This document shows positions 12,149 to 25,600 of a stretch of 64,000 nucleotides of DNA, in pieces. The stretch covers positions 1-64,000 of the forward strand of contig JBAMJR010000199.1 of assembly GCA_038501785.1 (NCBI GenBank), read 5' to 3'. A program made the position numbers and the translations under genes. The notes under the pieces are model-generated. The model ran no database searches. It was not told where the DNA came from and saw only the letters and a program-made list of their open reading frames with translations. The DNA comes from Myoxocephalus aenaeus. Lineage: Eukaryota; Chordata; Actinopteri; Perciformes; Cottidae. Position 1 is the first letter of the stretch, and every line of letters starts with the position of its first letter.

Positions 12149-15100
12149 CCTCAGTAATTTTATTGAGTAACGCTTTATTTATTTTTTATTTATTTATATT
12201 ATTTTGTTCATTATTGTCCATTCGTTTGTCATTCTGCTGTATCATGTAAATATACTCTGTGGGGATAATATAGAGTTATATTCAATCTTATCTTAAAAAG
12301 AGAAGGGAAGTCAAATCATAATAATATAACGTGTATATTATATTTTAATGGCAGTGGAAATAAACTAAACGAACACACTCGCTCTCATTATTCCCTCACA
12401 GATTGTCTGATTGGATAACTTGAAGGCCGTGTCGTCTATAAACATAGTTTATGGTCGTCTGACGGTGACGTGGCTTCAACTTTACATCAGAAACGGTTTT
12501 ATTGTGGCCTGAATCCAGACTGTTAAAAAAGGCTTTTATTTTGAAGGCGACGTCGCAGAGATGTGTGGGGTTTTATTGTGGCGGGGCAGACAGGCGCAGA
12601 GCAGACTGAGGAATGCAGCAGATCCAGAGTCAGAGGAGCACAGGTGAGTCTGCAGGTGAGAGAGAGTCCATGTGACGATGATGATGATGATGATGAAGAT
12701 GATGAAGAAGTGCTGCAGAGCTCAGACAGTTAATGAGCAGAACGCTGTGATCAGAATGAACCAACGACACTGTGACTGTAAAGAGGAAGAGGAGGAAGAG
12801 GAAGGCAATACAAGAGCTTCTACTTCCTGTTTCGTGGTTTCACTTCCCAGTTTGGCTTCAACAGCATCATGAGAGCATTCTGAGCTCACATCTAATAACC
12901 AGGATACGTTCACTATCATACCAGTAAAAACCAGTAACGAAACCAGTACAAATGAAACATCAAACCCAGCATGAATCTAGAATTACACCAGTAAATAAAT
13001 AGTTAATCAACTAAATCTAGTATGAATCCTATATCAGACCCAGTATGAAAACCAGTATACATCAAGCATTCAAACCAGTATAAACCTAGTATGAAAACCA
13101 GTATACATCAAGCATTAAAACCAGTATAAACCTAGTATGAAAACCAGTATACATCAAGCATTCAAACCAGTATAAACCTGGTATGAAAACCAGTATAAGA
13201 CGAGTATAAAAACCAGTATACATCAAGTATTAAAACCAGTATAAGACGAGTATGAAAACCAGTATACATCAAGTATTAAAACCAGTATAAACCTAGTATA
13301 AAAACCAGTATACATCAAGTATTAAAACCAGTATACATCAAGCATTCAGACCAGTATAAACCTAGTATGAAAACCAGTATACATCAAGCATTCAAACCAG
13401 TATAAACCTAGTATGCAAACAGAATGAATCCACCTTTAAACCCAGGAGGAATTTAGTATTAAACCAGAATAAATCTACTATAACCAGTATAACTCCAGCC
13501 TAAAACCAGTATGAACCCAGCATCAAACCCGTCTCAAACAACCCACCAGTATAACCAGTATACATGTCAGCATCAATCCCAGCATGAATCTATCAGACGG
13601 AACATTAAAAAGTATAAATCTAGTTTAAAACGCGTCATAAATCAAATATATAAAACCAGTAATAAACCAGGTTTACGTCCTGATGTAATCCCAGTACAAA
13701 CCCAGTACAAACTGGTTGTTCGAGTCCAGCCCGTGTGGGCAGAATGGGAACATTAACACATGAATAGCCCCTCCCCCCTGGGATGGGGGGGGCAGTCAAT
13801 GGATGCGTTTGTGTCACGAGCGAGCAGGACGAAGGAGACTTCCTGCCTGATCAATAAGCCGATCAGGGGGACAGGAAGTCTCAATCAAAGTATTGAGACT
13901 TCTGTCCCCTGATCAATAAGCCGATCAGTGGGACAGAAAGTCTCAATCAAAGTATTGAGACTTCTGTCCCCTGATCAATAAGCCGATCAGCGGGACAGAA
14001 AGTCTCAAAGTATTGAGACTTTCTGTCCCACTGATCAATAAGCTGATCAGTGGGACAGGAAGTCTCAAAGTATTGAGACTTTCTGTCCCCTGATCAATAA
14101 GCCGATCCGTAGAACAGGAAGTCTCAATCAAAGTATTGAGACTTCCTGTCCCCTGATCAATAAGCTGATCAGTGGGACAGGAAGTCTCAGCACTGATCAA
14201 TAAGCCGATCAGTGGGACAGGAAGTCTCAGCACTGATCAATAAACCGATCAGTAGGACAGGAAGTCTCAAAGTACTTCCTGTCCGCTGTCCCCAATGGGA
14301 CCCCTGCAGCTCCGGGTGGGAAGCCCCTCGGCAGGCGTCCCCCAGGGCAGCGGTCCGGGCCCCTTCAGAGGCGGACGCACACTGGACGCTTTGTCCTGCA
14401 CACATTCCCCCGGACACGCGGAGCAGGAAAAGTACACGCTGCACTCGAACGCCTCATCACGACCCGACTGGCCACTGAACCGGGACCCTGAACACATAAA
14501 CACCTAGTAGTATATATGTTGTATACATGTAGTATGAGTGTAGTATTTATGTAGAGTAAATGTAGTATAAATGTAGTGAAAACGTAGTATAAATGTAAAA
14601 TAAACGTAGAATACATGTAGTATATATGTAGAGTAAATGTAGTATAAATGTAGTATACATTTAAAATAAATGTAGTATAAATGTAAAATACACGTAGTAT
14701 AAATGTAGTATAAACCTGGGGGACGTGTGTTCGAGTCCCTGAGCTGAGTCCTCTTCCAGGACGCCCCTTCAGTCATGTGGTGAAACCAAACCCAGTGAGT
14801 CAAACCCAGTGAGTCAAACCCAGTGACCCAGTGAGTCAAACCCAGTGAGTCAAACCCAGTGAGTCAAACCCAGTGAGTCAGTGAGTCAAACCCAGTGAGT
14901 CAAACCCAGTGACCCAGTGAGTCAAACCCAGTGACCCAGTGAGTCAAACCCAGTGACCCAGTGAGTCAAACCCAGTGAGTCAAACCCAGTGACCCAGTGA
15001 GTCAAACCCAGTGACCCAGTGAGTCAAACCCAGTGACCCAGTGAGTCAAACCCAGTGAGTCAAACCCAGTGACCCAGTGAGTCAAACCCAGTGAGTCAAA

Positions 15101-18100
15101 CCCAGTGAGTCAAACCCAGTGACCCAGTGAGTCAAACCCAGTGAGTCAAACCCAGTGAGTCAAACCCAGTGAGTCAAACCCAGTGAGTCAGTGAGTCAAA
15201 CCCAGTGAGTCAAACCCAGTGACCCAGTGAGTCAAACCCAGTGACCCAGTGAGTCAAACCCAGTGAGTCAAACCCAGTGACCCAGTGAGTCAAACCCAGT
15301 GACCCAGTGAGTCAAACCCAGTGAGTCAAACCCAGTGACCCAGTGAGTCAAACCCAGTGACCCAGTGAGTCAAACCCAGTGACCCAGTGAGTCAAACCCA
15401 GTGAGTCAAACCCAGTGACCCAGTGAGTCAAACCCAGTGACCCAGTGAGTCAAACCCAGTGAGTCAAACCCAGTGACCCAGTGAGTCAAACCCAGTGAGT
15501 CAAACCCAGTGACCCAGTGAGTCAAACCCAGTGAGTCAAACCCAGTGAGTCAAACCCAGTGACCCAGTGAGTCAAACCCAGTGACCCAGTGAGTCAAACC
15601 CAGTGAGTCAAACCCAGTGAGTCAAACCCAGTGAGTCATTGTTGTCACCCCCCCTCCAGGTTCTTACCGAGCATGGCGGCGCCCTCTGCTGGGAACTCTG
15701 GGAACGGTCCCTCTGACGGCACGCTGACGGTCCTGCGGAGGCTCCGCCCCTTTGAAGAGTCTGTGGGGCTCACCTGAGGATCACCTGCAGCCTGGGGTAC
15801 AAAAGGGCAAATAAATAGAATAGATGAATACGGGGATTAATACAGAGGTTATCTAAAGGTAAGCAAATTAAAACAATAATATCAATGTATGTCATCAATG
15901 TCATCAATTAATTACACTTATTTTTAATATGATTTCTGGTACATTTAATAGCCTATTCATTTATTTAAGGATTCATTTATTCATGTCTGATTTCAGAATG
16001 TTGTGTCCTCCATTATATTGCTGTATTATACTATATATATACTAAGTTTATTTTACATTTATACTACGTTTATTCTACATTTACTCTACATATATTATTA
16101 TATGTTGTGATTTTTGCTTCATATTCTGTTTTATTTACATTTCTTTATAAATACAGACAAACTTTAATCCTGTCAGATATTAATCTGGTGTTGGTTACAT
16201 AGACTTTAACTTTAATCAAAGATTTGAAATGAATTAAATTACATTTTTGGATGGATTTCCATTCATTTAACGTTCTCTATTTATCGTTGTGTCTTTTGAT
16301 ATAATACGTGGTTTGAAAGCCGTGAACATGAAGGATGGTCATGAGCTCTGACCTCGTCGTCCTTGTGGAGCAGGATGAGCTGGCTGTCCGTCAGGAGGCA
16401 GAACTTCCTCTCCCAGCCGCCGCCGGCCGGACTCTGACCGCAGGAGAAGCGGTGCGCCGGAGGACCTTTGACATCTGAGGAGAGGAGACGGAGTTAAGGA
16501 ACAAAGCCAGGCTGCATCCCATAATAACCATGAGCCACGTGTGTTTATTATGTGTAATTTGATATGATTGCCTCATATGAGGCTTTCTCTAAATATGGAC
16601 TTTTCTCTCTGGTCATTGTTATGTTTATAGTTCATCAAAAATGAAGTACATTTGTGTTTTTCAGCACACTAAATATATTTTTCATGCACGGATGGAAATG
16701 TTCACACATCATATTGTAATTAAACTGTAAATTGAGCATATTTAAGAAGAAACTAAACAATAATACACAATGTATAAAAATACACACATGAATGTGTTAT
16801 GGATCTAAAACCAGTAACGACGCAGAGGATAATATTAATAAAGAACGACAACACCCTTTCTGATAATAGAGACACTTTTATTTAATATATGAAACACACG
16901 CTTCACAGAGGAAGTAAACAAACATGATGTCATCAGAAACATCACTAAAGACAAACATCACGAAAGATAAAACATAAACATCACGAAAGATGAAAGATAA
17001 AACATCACTAAAGATAAAACATCACTAAAGATAAAACATAAACATCACTAAAGATAAAACATAAACATCACTAAAGATAAAAGATAAACATTACTAAAGA
17101 TAAAAGATAAACATCACTAAAGATAAAAGATAAACATCACGAAAGATAAACATCAGTAAAGATAAAAGATAAACATCACTAAAGATAAAACATCACTAAA
17201 GATAAAACATAAACATCACTAAAGATAAACATCACTAAAGATAAACATCACTAAAGATAAAACATAAACATCACGAAAGATAAAACATAAACATCACTAA
17301 AGATAAAAGATAAACATCACTAAAGATAAAAGATAAACATCACGAAAGATAAAACATAAACATCACTAAAGATAAAAGATAAACATCACTAAAGATAAAA
17401 GATAAACATCACTAAAGATAAAACATAAACATCACTAAAGATAAACATCAGTAAAGATAAAAGATAAACATCAGTAAAGATAAAAGATAAAACATCACTA
17501 AAGATAAAATCATAATCTCCTCGTAGCTCCTCCCACCACCAGAATCCCCTGAAGCAGGTCTGGTCCAGGCTTCTCTCTTCATCATCACTCTCATCTCCAT
17601 CATCATCATCTTCATCATCATCATCTATGTCTGTTGTTCTACAGTCACAGAGATCTTCTCTGGTAAAACCTTCAGTTCCTCATCAGTTCTTATGTAAGGA
17701 AACATCCTCTCAGTGAAGGTGTGTGTGTAGGTGTGTATGTGTGTGTTGGTTTCAGGGTCAGAGAACGACAACGTTCCTGTGTTCCAGTCCAGATTCACTC
17801 GGATCCTCTGAGGCTTCTTCTGGACGTTGAGATCAGTGAATAGACCTGATGATGGAGAGTAAGCCTTGTATTTATCTTCACAGAACCATATTGTCCATAA
17901 TCCAGACCACATGTGTCTCTTCCTGTGGGCAGACTCTGGTGACACACCCAGTTCCCAGACTATATTGTCTCCAACCTGGACGTCCCAGCTGTGAGTCCCA
18001 GAGTTAAATCCTTCAGAGCCCAGAACGTCGTAATCATCCATCCTCTCTGGATTATCAGGAAGCTCCTGTTCTTCTCCTCCTTCTCTCATACTGGTCAGAT

Positions 18101-19185
18101 CTTCTGACAGGATGAGTTTTGGACCAGCAGTGTTTGGGTCCAGAACCACAGGAGTGTAGGAGACCAGGTCCTTCATCTTGTTCCAGATGTTGAAGGTCAG
18201 GTTGCCCAGGTGTTTGGCCTCGTCTATCAGCGCTCCTGAGAGCAGCTGTGGATCCTCCAGCAGGGGGCGCTGCTGGACTCGTTCCACTGCAGCCTTGTAG
18301 TTGTTGAGGAATGAGACGTCTTCAGCTCTCAGCTCGTTCTCTGTGGCTCTGACTGTGTCTGAAAGAGCTGCTATCAGAGCCTTCTTCTCCTTCATCATCT
18401 GACTCTTCTGCTCCTCTTCCTCCCTCAGTGCATCCATCCTGGCCTCCTCTTCCTCCTCTAGAAACTGGTGAAGCTTCTTAAACTGATCCTGAATCTGCCT
18501 CTCTGTGCGTCGGGCCTGGACCTTTATGTGTTCTTCTGTTTGATCAAACTCCCCTTGAACTTCTATAAAGACCTTTAACTTCTCCTTTAAGGGCTCCAGA
18601 GCTTCCTGAAGCTCCTTCTTGAGTTGTGCAGCCGCTTCATCGATGGGTCTGAATCTGTGCTCGCTGTGTTTCTCTGAGTCTCTGCAGACGACACACACCG
18701 GCTGCTGATGGTCCAGACAGAAGAGTCTGAGCTTCTCAGAGTGCAGACTGCAGAGAGGCTCTGAAGCCGTCTGAGCAAAGTCAGGAGGTAGGAAACTCTT
18801 TGAATTTCTTCTCTTGCAAAGAGGACACTCCTGGAGGTCCTTCCCTGACCACCAGCTCTGCAGACAGACTCTACAGAAGCTGTGGCTACAGGACAGGATG
18901 ACGGGGTCTTTAAAGACGTCATTGCAGACCGGACAGCAGAGATCTTCCTCGTGTCTGGAAGCCATTGAGTTTCTGAGAGAAGCTGTAGACTCGGCCGCTG
19001 CCTGTTCCCTGAACGCTTCCCTTTGAGTCTTTGTTCTTGTGAGTCTTCTGTTCAGTCTGTGGATTCACCAGCTGGTTGAAGTGGAAGTCTCCCAGTGCTC
19101 CCAGTGTTCACAGTGCTTCCTCCAGTAGCTGTCCTCTTTTAGAGCTGCTTTTGGTCTGAAGGTGAATCTTAAAGTGCGTCTCTCT

Positions 19186-19220
<35 letters not shown>

Positions 19221-21723
19221 CCCTGGTCTGTCTCAGGTGAGTCAGCTGATGGGCGGAGCTTCCTCATCAGTTTATCAGGTTGAGTTTCATTCCAGACTGA
19301 TGAATAGTTTATTTTTAGAAGCTGGTTATGACTTCTGTCTTTGTCTCCAGTTCCTCGTTCATCCACACAGGAAATGATCCAAATAAATAATCATGAAAAC
19401 TCTCACCTGTTTTTCTTCAAACTACAGGTAACTGAAAGTATCTACAGGTTGGAACCATTTGCACCAGTAAAACCACCATATTGTGTCCATTACTCCCACG
19501 TGAGCTCTGGGCCAAAAGAAACTCTGCAATGATTGTGACACACAGCAATATGTTCACTATTTAAGGGCGTGACGAATAAACAAAATGTATTAAAAATATA
19601 GTGATCAATTATTAAAAAGGTATAAATACCCTAATGTTGGGACTTCACAGAGAGAGAAGCCTACATGTAAACATAAAACCCTAAACTGGTTTAAACTGCA
19701 CCTTCCCCCCATCGGGCGTTAAAATCTCCCCTCAGTGTGAGATTTGGTTCAAACCACAACACTGACGCCTCATTGGACGAGAGCCCCGGGAACCCCTGTG
19801 ACACGGCCATCACCAGGACTATAAACATTAGTGCCCACCCTCACACTGACTCACGTTAGTGAAAGGAGGTCACAACAATCTACTTGGATCCTGAAGGAGG
19901 AAGGGCCAACTTGACCCGTGCTCCCCCGACTTTAACCTGCAGAAGGAAGATCACGGAATTCCCGGATTCTTCAAATTCCCCGCTTCCATATACGGAGGAT
20001 CAGCTGCTTAGACGAACAACTCCGAAGAAACTCGTCCGAACAAATGCGAAGGAACTCGGACGGACAAGTCTGAAGACACTCGGACGAACAAGTCCCAAGA
20101 CACTCGGACGAACAAGTCCCACAAATAAGTCCCAAGACACTCGGACGAACAAGTCCCACAAACAAGACACTCGGACGAACAAGTCCCACAAACAAGACAC
20201 TCGGACGAACAAGTCCCACAAATAAGTCCCAAGACACTCGGACGAACAAGTCCCACAAACAAGACACTCGGACGAACAAGTCCCACAAACAAGACACTCG
20301 GACGAACAAGTCCCACAAACAAGACACTCGGACGAACAAGTCCCACAAACAAGTCCCAAGACACTCGGCCGAACATGACGTCACCAGGACTATAAACATT
20401 AGTGCCCACCCTCATGCCGACTCACGTTAGTGAAAGGAGGTCACAACAATCTACTTGGATCCTGAAGGAGGAAGGGCCAACTTGACCCGTGCTCCCCCGA
20501 CTTTAACCTGCAGAAGGAAGATCACGGAATTCCTGAAATGCGAAGAAACTCGGCGGAACAAGTCCGAAGACACTCGGACGAACAAGTCCCAAGACACTCG
20601 GACAAACAAGTCCCAAGACATTCGGACAAACAAGTCCCAAGACACTCGGACAAACAAGTCCCAAGACATTCGGACGAACAAGTCCCAAGACATTCGGACA
20701 AACAAGTCCCAAGACATTCGGACAAACAAGTCCCAAGACATTCGGACAAACAAGTCCCAAGACACTCGGACAAACAAGTCCCAAGACATTCGGACAAACA
20801 AGTCCCAAGACACTCGGACAAACAAGTCCCAAGACATTCGGACGAACAAGTCCCAAGACATTCGGACAACCAAGTCCCAAGACATTCGGACGAACAAGTC
20901 CCAAGACATTCGGACAAACAAGTCCCAAGACATTCGGACAAACAAGTCCCAAGACATTCGGACAAACAAGTCCCAAGACATTCGGACAAACAAGTCCCAA
21001 GACATTCGGACAAACAAGTCCCAAGACATTCGGACAAACAAGTCCCAAGACATTCGGACAAACAAGTCCCAAGACATTCGGACAAACAAGTCCCAAGACA
21101 TTCGGCGGAACAAGTCTGAAGAAATGCACGCAATTAAGAGACTTGTATCTGGGCAGATGTCAGTGTGAGTCCTGTATGTACTAGTACTAGGACGGGTTAC
21201 ATACAGAGAGGTACTAGTACTAGGACGGGTTACATACAGAGAGGTACTAGTACTAGGACGGGTTACATACAGAGAGGTACTAGTACTAGGACGGGTTACA
21301 TACAGAGAGGTACTAATACTAGGATGGGTTACATACAGAGAGGTACTAGTACTAGGATGGGTTACATACAGAGAGGTACTAGTACTAGGATGGGTTACAT
21401 ACAGAGAGGTACTAATACTAGGATGGGTTACATACAGAGAGGTACTAGTACTAGGATGGGTTACATACAGAGAGGTACTAGTACTAGGACGGGTTACATA
21501 CAGAGAGGTACTAGTACGGGTTACATACAGAGAGGTACTAATACTAGCACGGGTTACATACAGAGAGGTACTAGTACTAGGATGGGTTACATACAGAGAG
21601 GTACTAATACTAGGATGCTGTATTTCTGTGTGTGAACCTGCAGAGGGCGCTGTGGCTCCACATGATCAGCTGTTTACTTGCTGCTCATCACTCCAGGAAG
21701 AGGATTAAATAGAGAGAGAGAGT

Positions 21724-21755
<32 letters not shown>

Positions 21756-21869
21756 AACAAGAGCTACGTGTGTTTGTCCTGTCGGCTGGAACGAGAACAC
21801 AGATGGTGCTTTCACTGTTGCCCGACTGTGCTGGGAGCATTCAGCGTTTGGCTGGGTAAACACAAAAAA

Positions 21870-21905
<36 letters not shown>

Positions 21906-22652
21906 AATCTTTGGTCTCTTTAACGTTAATGTGCTGCGAGTCGCGACCTTTTTAAAATCCGCCACCATGACCTCACAGACACACCTGGGGGCGAGTGGAC
22001 TTCCCGTCACAGCGGAGACAAAACAACAACAACAACAACAACAACAACGGCCTGGTTTCCTGCCTCTGGGCTGCTACAACATGTCTTTAAATCTTTAAAC
22101 AAACTCTTTGGTATGACTCATACTCGGGTCAAAGGTCAGGCGTTTGTGGACGAGCTGAGGAGCAGCAGCAGCTATTTCTGGCTGCCAGCGGCCCCCAGGG
22201 GCCGGAGGTCACACCTGCTCAGAGCTGCTGGGGAAAGAGCAGCGGCCCACAGGAAGTGGAGGAGGAGAACACCAGGTGCACCGTCCTGGGTCTGGAGCTC
22301 GGTGGGGGCGGGGCTTAACCCTCGTACCTGTCTGTTGTTCCATGCGGAGAAGGGGGCGGAGCTTCCTGACGCTCGTCTGCTTCCTGTTTCTCTTTTTTTT
22401 GGGCATGAAAACAAACAATAGGACCGATTGTCACGAAAACCACGAAGACAAGTTCCATCATGGTTTACTTTTCACCTGTGTGTGTGTGTGTGTGTGTCTG
22501 TGTGTGTTTATGTGTGTGTCTGTTTGTGTGTGTTTGTTTGTCTGTTTGTGTGTGTTTATGTGTGTGTGTGTTCATGTGTGTAGAGAAACTTGACTCCAGA
22601 CACACCTCCACTGGGAATGTATGAGAGCTGGGGAGAGTCAACCACCTGTCCC

Positions 22653-22692
<40 letters not shown>

Positions 22693-25600
22693 TCAAGAAA
22701 TGTAAGAAAGTGTGAACAGTATTTTGAGCTTGATGAAGTCATGAGACATGTCCTGCACCACAACAACAACAACAACACAACAACAACAACACCACCGGTT
22801 CCTCGTTTGGATCCTGTGTGTTTCCTACATTTAAAAAGATCATTTTACGAGTCAAGAAAAGCCGTAAAAGTGTTGCGCAACCAGAAAGAAGCCCCACCAG
22901 GAAGTTCTCACAGCTCCAGGTCACGTGACCTTTGACCCCGCTGCTCATGTATCCGCTGCACAAAGGATTGTGGGTAACATCCTGGTATTCCTGGCTCACG
23001 CTATGTTTGTAACGGTCAGACGTCACAAACGTTCACAGATAAACACTATTTACACGCTAGAGGTATTTATACTAAAGGGAAAGGGCAGACTAGGCCTTTA
23101 AAAGAAGGAGGAGCCAAACAAGCTGGGGGAGGGGCCAACCAATCAACTGACCAACCAGGCTCGTCCTTCCTGTTCCCAAACACACACACACACATAAACA
23201 TGTCTCTACCTTTACTTTAACCCTTCAGGGTCTGAGGCCTTTTTCTTGATTTTACATCATTTCTTAAATTCATCTTTTAAAGGCACTTGCATATCAGATA
23301 CATATCCATGTGTTACATCAAAAATTGCAGAACAATCTCAGCTCTCTATATAATGAGGCACCATTGTCCTAAGACACAAGTGTAAAGTGATAATATGCCC
23401 TAAAGCTGAAAAATGTAAGCTTGATTTTTGAAATTCTTCACATCTCTTGTGAAAACATAACTTTACTCATGTGGATGAACTGTTTTGGTGATGGGACTTG
23501 GTTTACCAAAGGTTTTACGTTCACATAAGCAGTGGAATATATTAATAAAATGGTAGATACATGTAAATAAATGTCTAAAACAAAATTTTGTATTATTGTT
23601 TTATGAGTAGAAATGTTGTCTGTCACTACTTTCACCAAAACAAAATATTTACTATATATTTGAGTCAAAAAATGTGCTATAGAAAAAGGTCCTTAGGGAT
23701 TTCCTGAGTGTTCATTGGTAGTTTCACACAAAATGTCGACGTACACACAAATCCACAAATCCCGGTGAAAGGCGGAGCTCCACAGGCTGTGAGCGCCTGT
23801 GAGAGTCACGTAGGAGCTCAGACTCCACAGGCTGTGAGCTCCTGTGAGAGTCATGTAGGAGCTCAGACTCCACAGGCTGTGAGCTCCTGTGAGAGTCATG
23901 TAGGAGCTCAGACTCCACAGGCTGTGAGCGCCTGTGAGAGTCATGTAGGAGCTCAGACTCCACAGGCTGTGAGCTCCTGTGTGAGTCATGTAGGAGCTCA
24001 GACTCCACAGGCTGTGAGCGCCTGTGAGAGTCATGTAGGAGCTCAGACTCCACAGGCTGTGAGCTCCTGTGAGAGTCATGTAGAAGCTCAGACTCCACAG
24101 GCTGTGAGCGCCTGTGAGTCATGTAGGAGCTCAGACTCCACAGGCTGTGAGCTCCTGTGAGAGTCATGTAGGAGCTCAGACTCCACAGGCTGTGAGCTCC
24201 TGTGAGAGTCATGTAGGAGCTCAGACTCCACAGGCTGTGAGCTCCTGTGAGAGTCATGTAGGAGCTCAGACTCCACAGGCTGTGAGCTCCTGTGAGAGTC
24301 ATGTAGGAGCTCAGACTCCACAGGCTGTGAGCTCCTGTGAGAGTCATGTAGGAGCTCAGACTCCACAGGCTGTGAGCTCCTGTGAGAGTCATGTAGGAGC
24401 TCAGACTCCACAGGCTGTGAGCTCCTGTGAGAGTCACGTAGAGCAGTGTTTTTCAACCTTTTTTGAGCCGCGGCACATTTTCTACAATAAAAGAATCCCG
24501 CGGCACACCAACAACCTAAAAAATTACAAAATGTCACATTGTAGCATAATACAGCATATATGGTAGGTCATTATTATTAATGTCACATTGTAGCATAATA
24601 CAGCATATATGGTAGGTCATTATTATTAATGTCACATTGTAGCATAATACAGCATACATGGTGGGTCATTATTGTGCTACCTACTGGCATGGAAGAGTAT
24701 TCAGTGTTTCAAGTAAACCAGATTGCTCCATCAGACAAAAAAAAAGTGTTATCACTTTGTTAGAAAAATGAAAATAAAGTTATGCAAAAAAGAACTAATA
24801 TTTAGTTACTACTAAATAGCTTATTGTGGAAAACAATAAGCTATTGCAAAACAAAACGGAATGAGTGAGATGTGTGAGCATCAGGTTGTATCAGTATTAG
24901 TGGCTGCAGAGAGCTGCTTTCCTCTACACATCTTTTTAAAACGGGGTTGTAGATTTGATACGGCTCTCAGTTCATGCTCCATGATGAGAGACACAACAGC
25001 AGAAAGACCTCACAGAGATCTCATAAAGATCGGCTTTTGGCAAAATGCCAAGAATCGGCGCATGCGCAGCGTAACCTGTTAACGGCGGACTGAACATTTA
25101 AATCCAGCATTTCCTCTTGCGCCACACCTGTAATAAATACCTCCCAGTTTGATAAATACTGACTTAAAGGAAACATGGTGTTCATTTATTTTAATGACGA
25201 CCACAAAGTGAGCAGGCTTTATCACTGCAGTGTTTTTCAGGCTTTTGGAAGAATATTTCCAGAGCCTCTCTGAGTCAGAAACGTCATTGATGAGCTCCTG
25301 GCTGTTTGTCTTGACCTGCAAACACATGAACTGTTAGGCTTTAACAGTGAGAGCTCATAGCTTAACATACTGATAGCTTCAGCAGCAAATCCCATTGTGA
25401 AAAGCACGCGACATATTTTTCGCCGCTGTCTCTATCCGCTGTGTCTCACCTGCGTTCAGCGCATCGGGCAGAACTCCGCCGTGCGCGACACAGAGCAGAG
25501 CAGAGTTGTATAGACGCGACCCAGAAATGACATGCTGTGTGGATAAGATCAATAACATACGGCCGTTTAGTTTGTTTAATAGCAGAACAAGGTGCAGACC

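Larger units (their letters stand above)
85..15667 (-). other. rasal2: rasal2 intron 3 (about 15.6 kb)
   Basis: Lies between the donor after 15668 and the acceptor before 84. It is filled mainly with tandem arrays and the hAT, LINE and Tc1 copies listed separately. The unique stretches (85-482, 2223-2867, 6541-6951, 10514-10811, 11524-12111, 12147-12950) show no exon I can support. A GC- and CpG-richer patch lies at about 11560-11890. Confidence 0.85.

Noticed and set aside
12540..12660. Possible exon before CAGGTGAGT at about 12640
   Set aside because: A good donor-like string but no matching acceptor or family-recognisable reading frame; rasal2 exon order is complete without it.
14720..14760. 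tRNA gene or SINE from the TGTTCGAGTCC B-box-like string
   Set aside because: No A box at the right distance and no cloverleaf; kept only as a comment on the neighbouring repeat.
19811..20533. Pair of 152-bp direct repeats as LTRs of a small retroelement
   Set aside because: No primer-binding site, polypurine tract, TG...CA ends or gag/pol similarity; the interior is a minisatellite.
20455..21168. Apparent 237-residue repeat protein (KSQDIRTN units)
   Set aside because: Starts at TTG, the repeat is open on both strands and in other frames, and its 5' part is a duplicated non-coding leader.
22113..22421. GC-rich overlapping frames of 70-100 codons
   Set aside because: No domain, no splice or Kozak support, and open in several frames on both strands.
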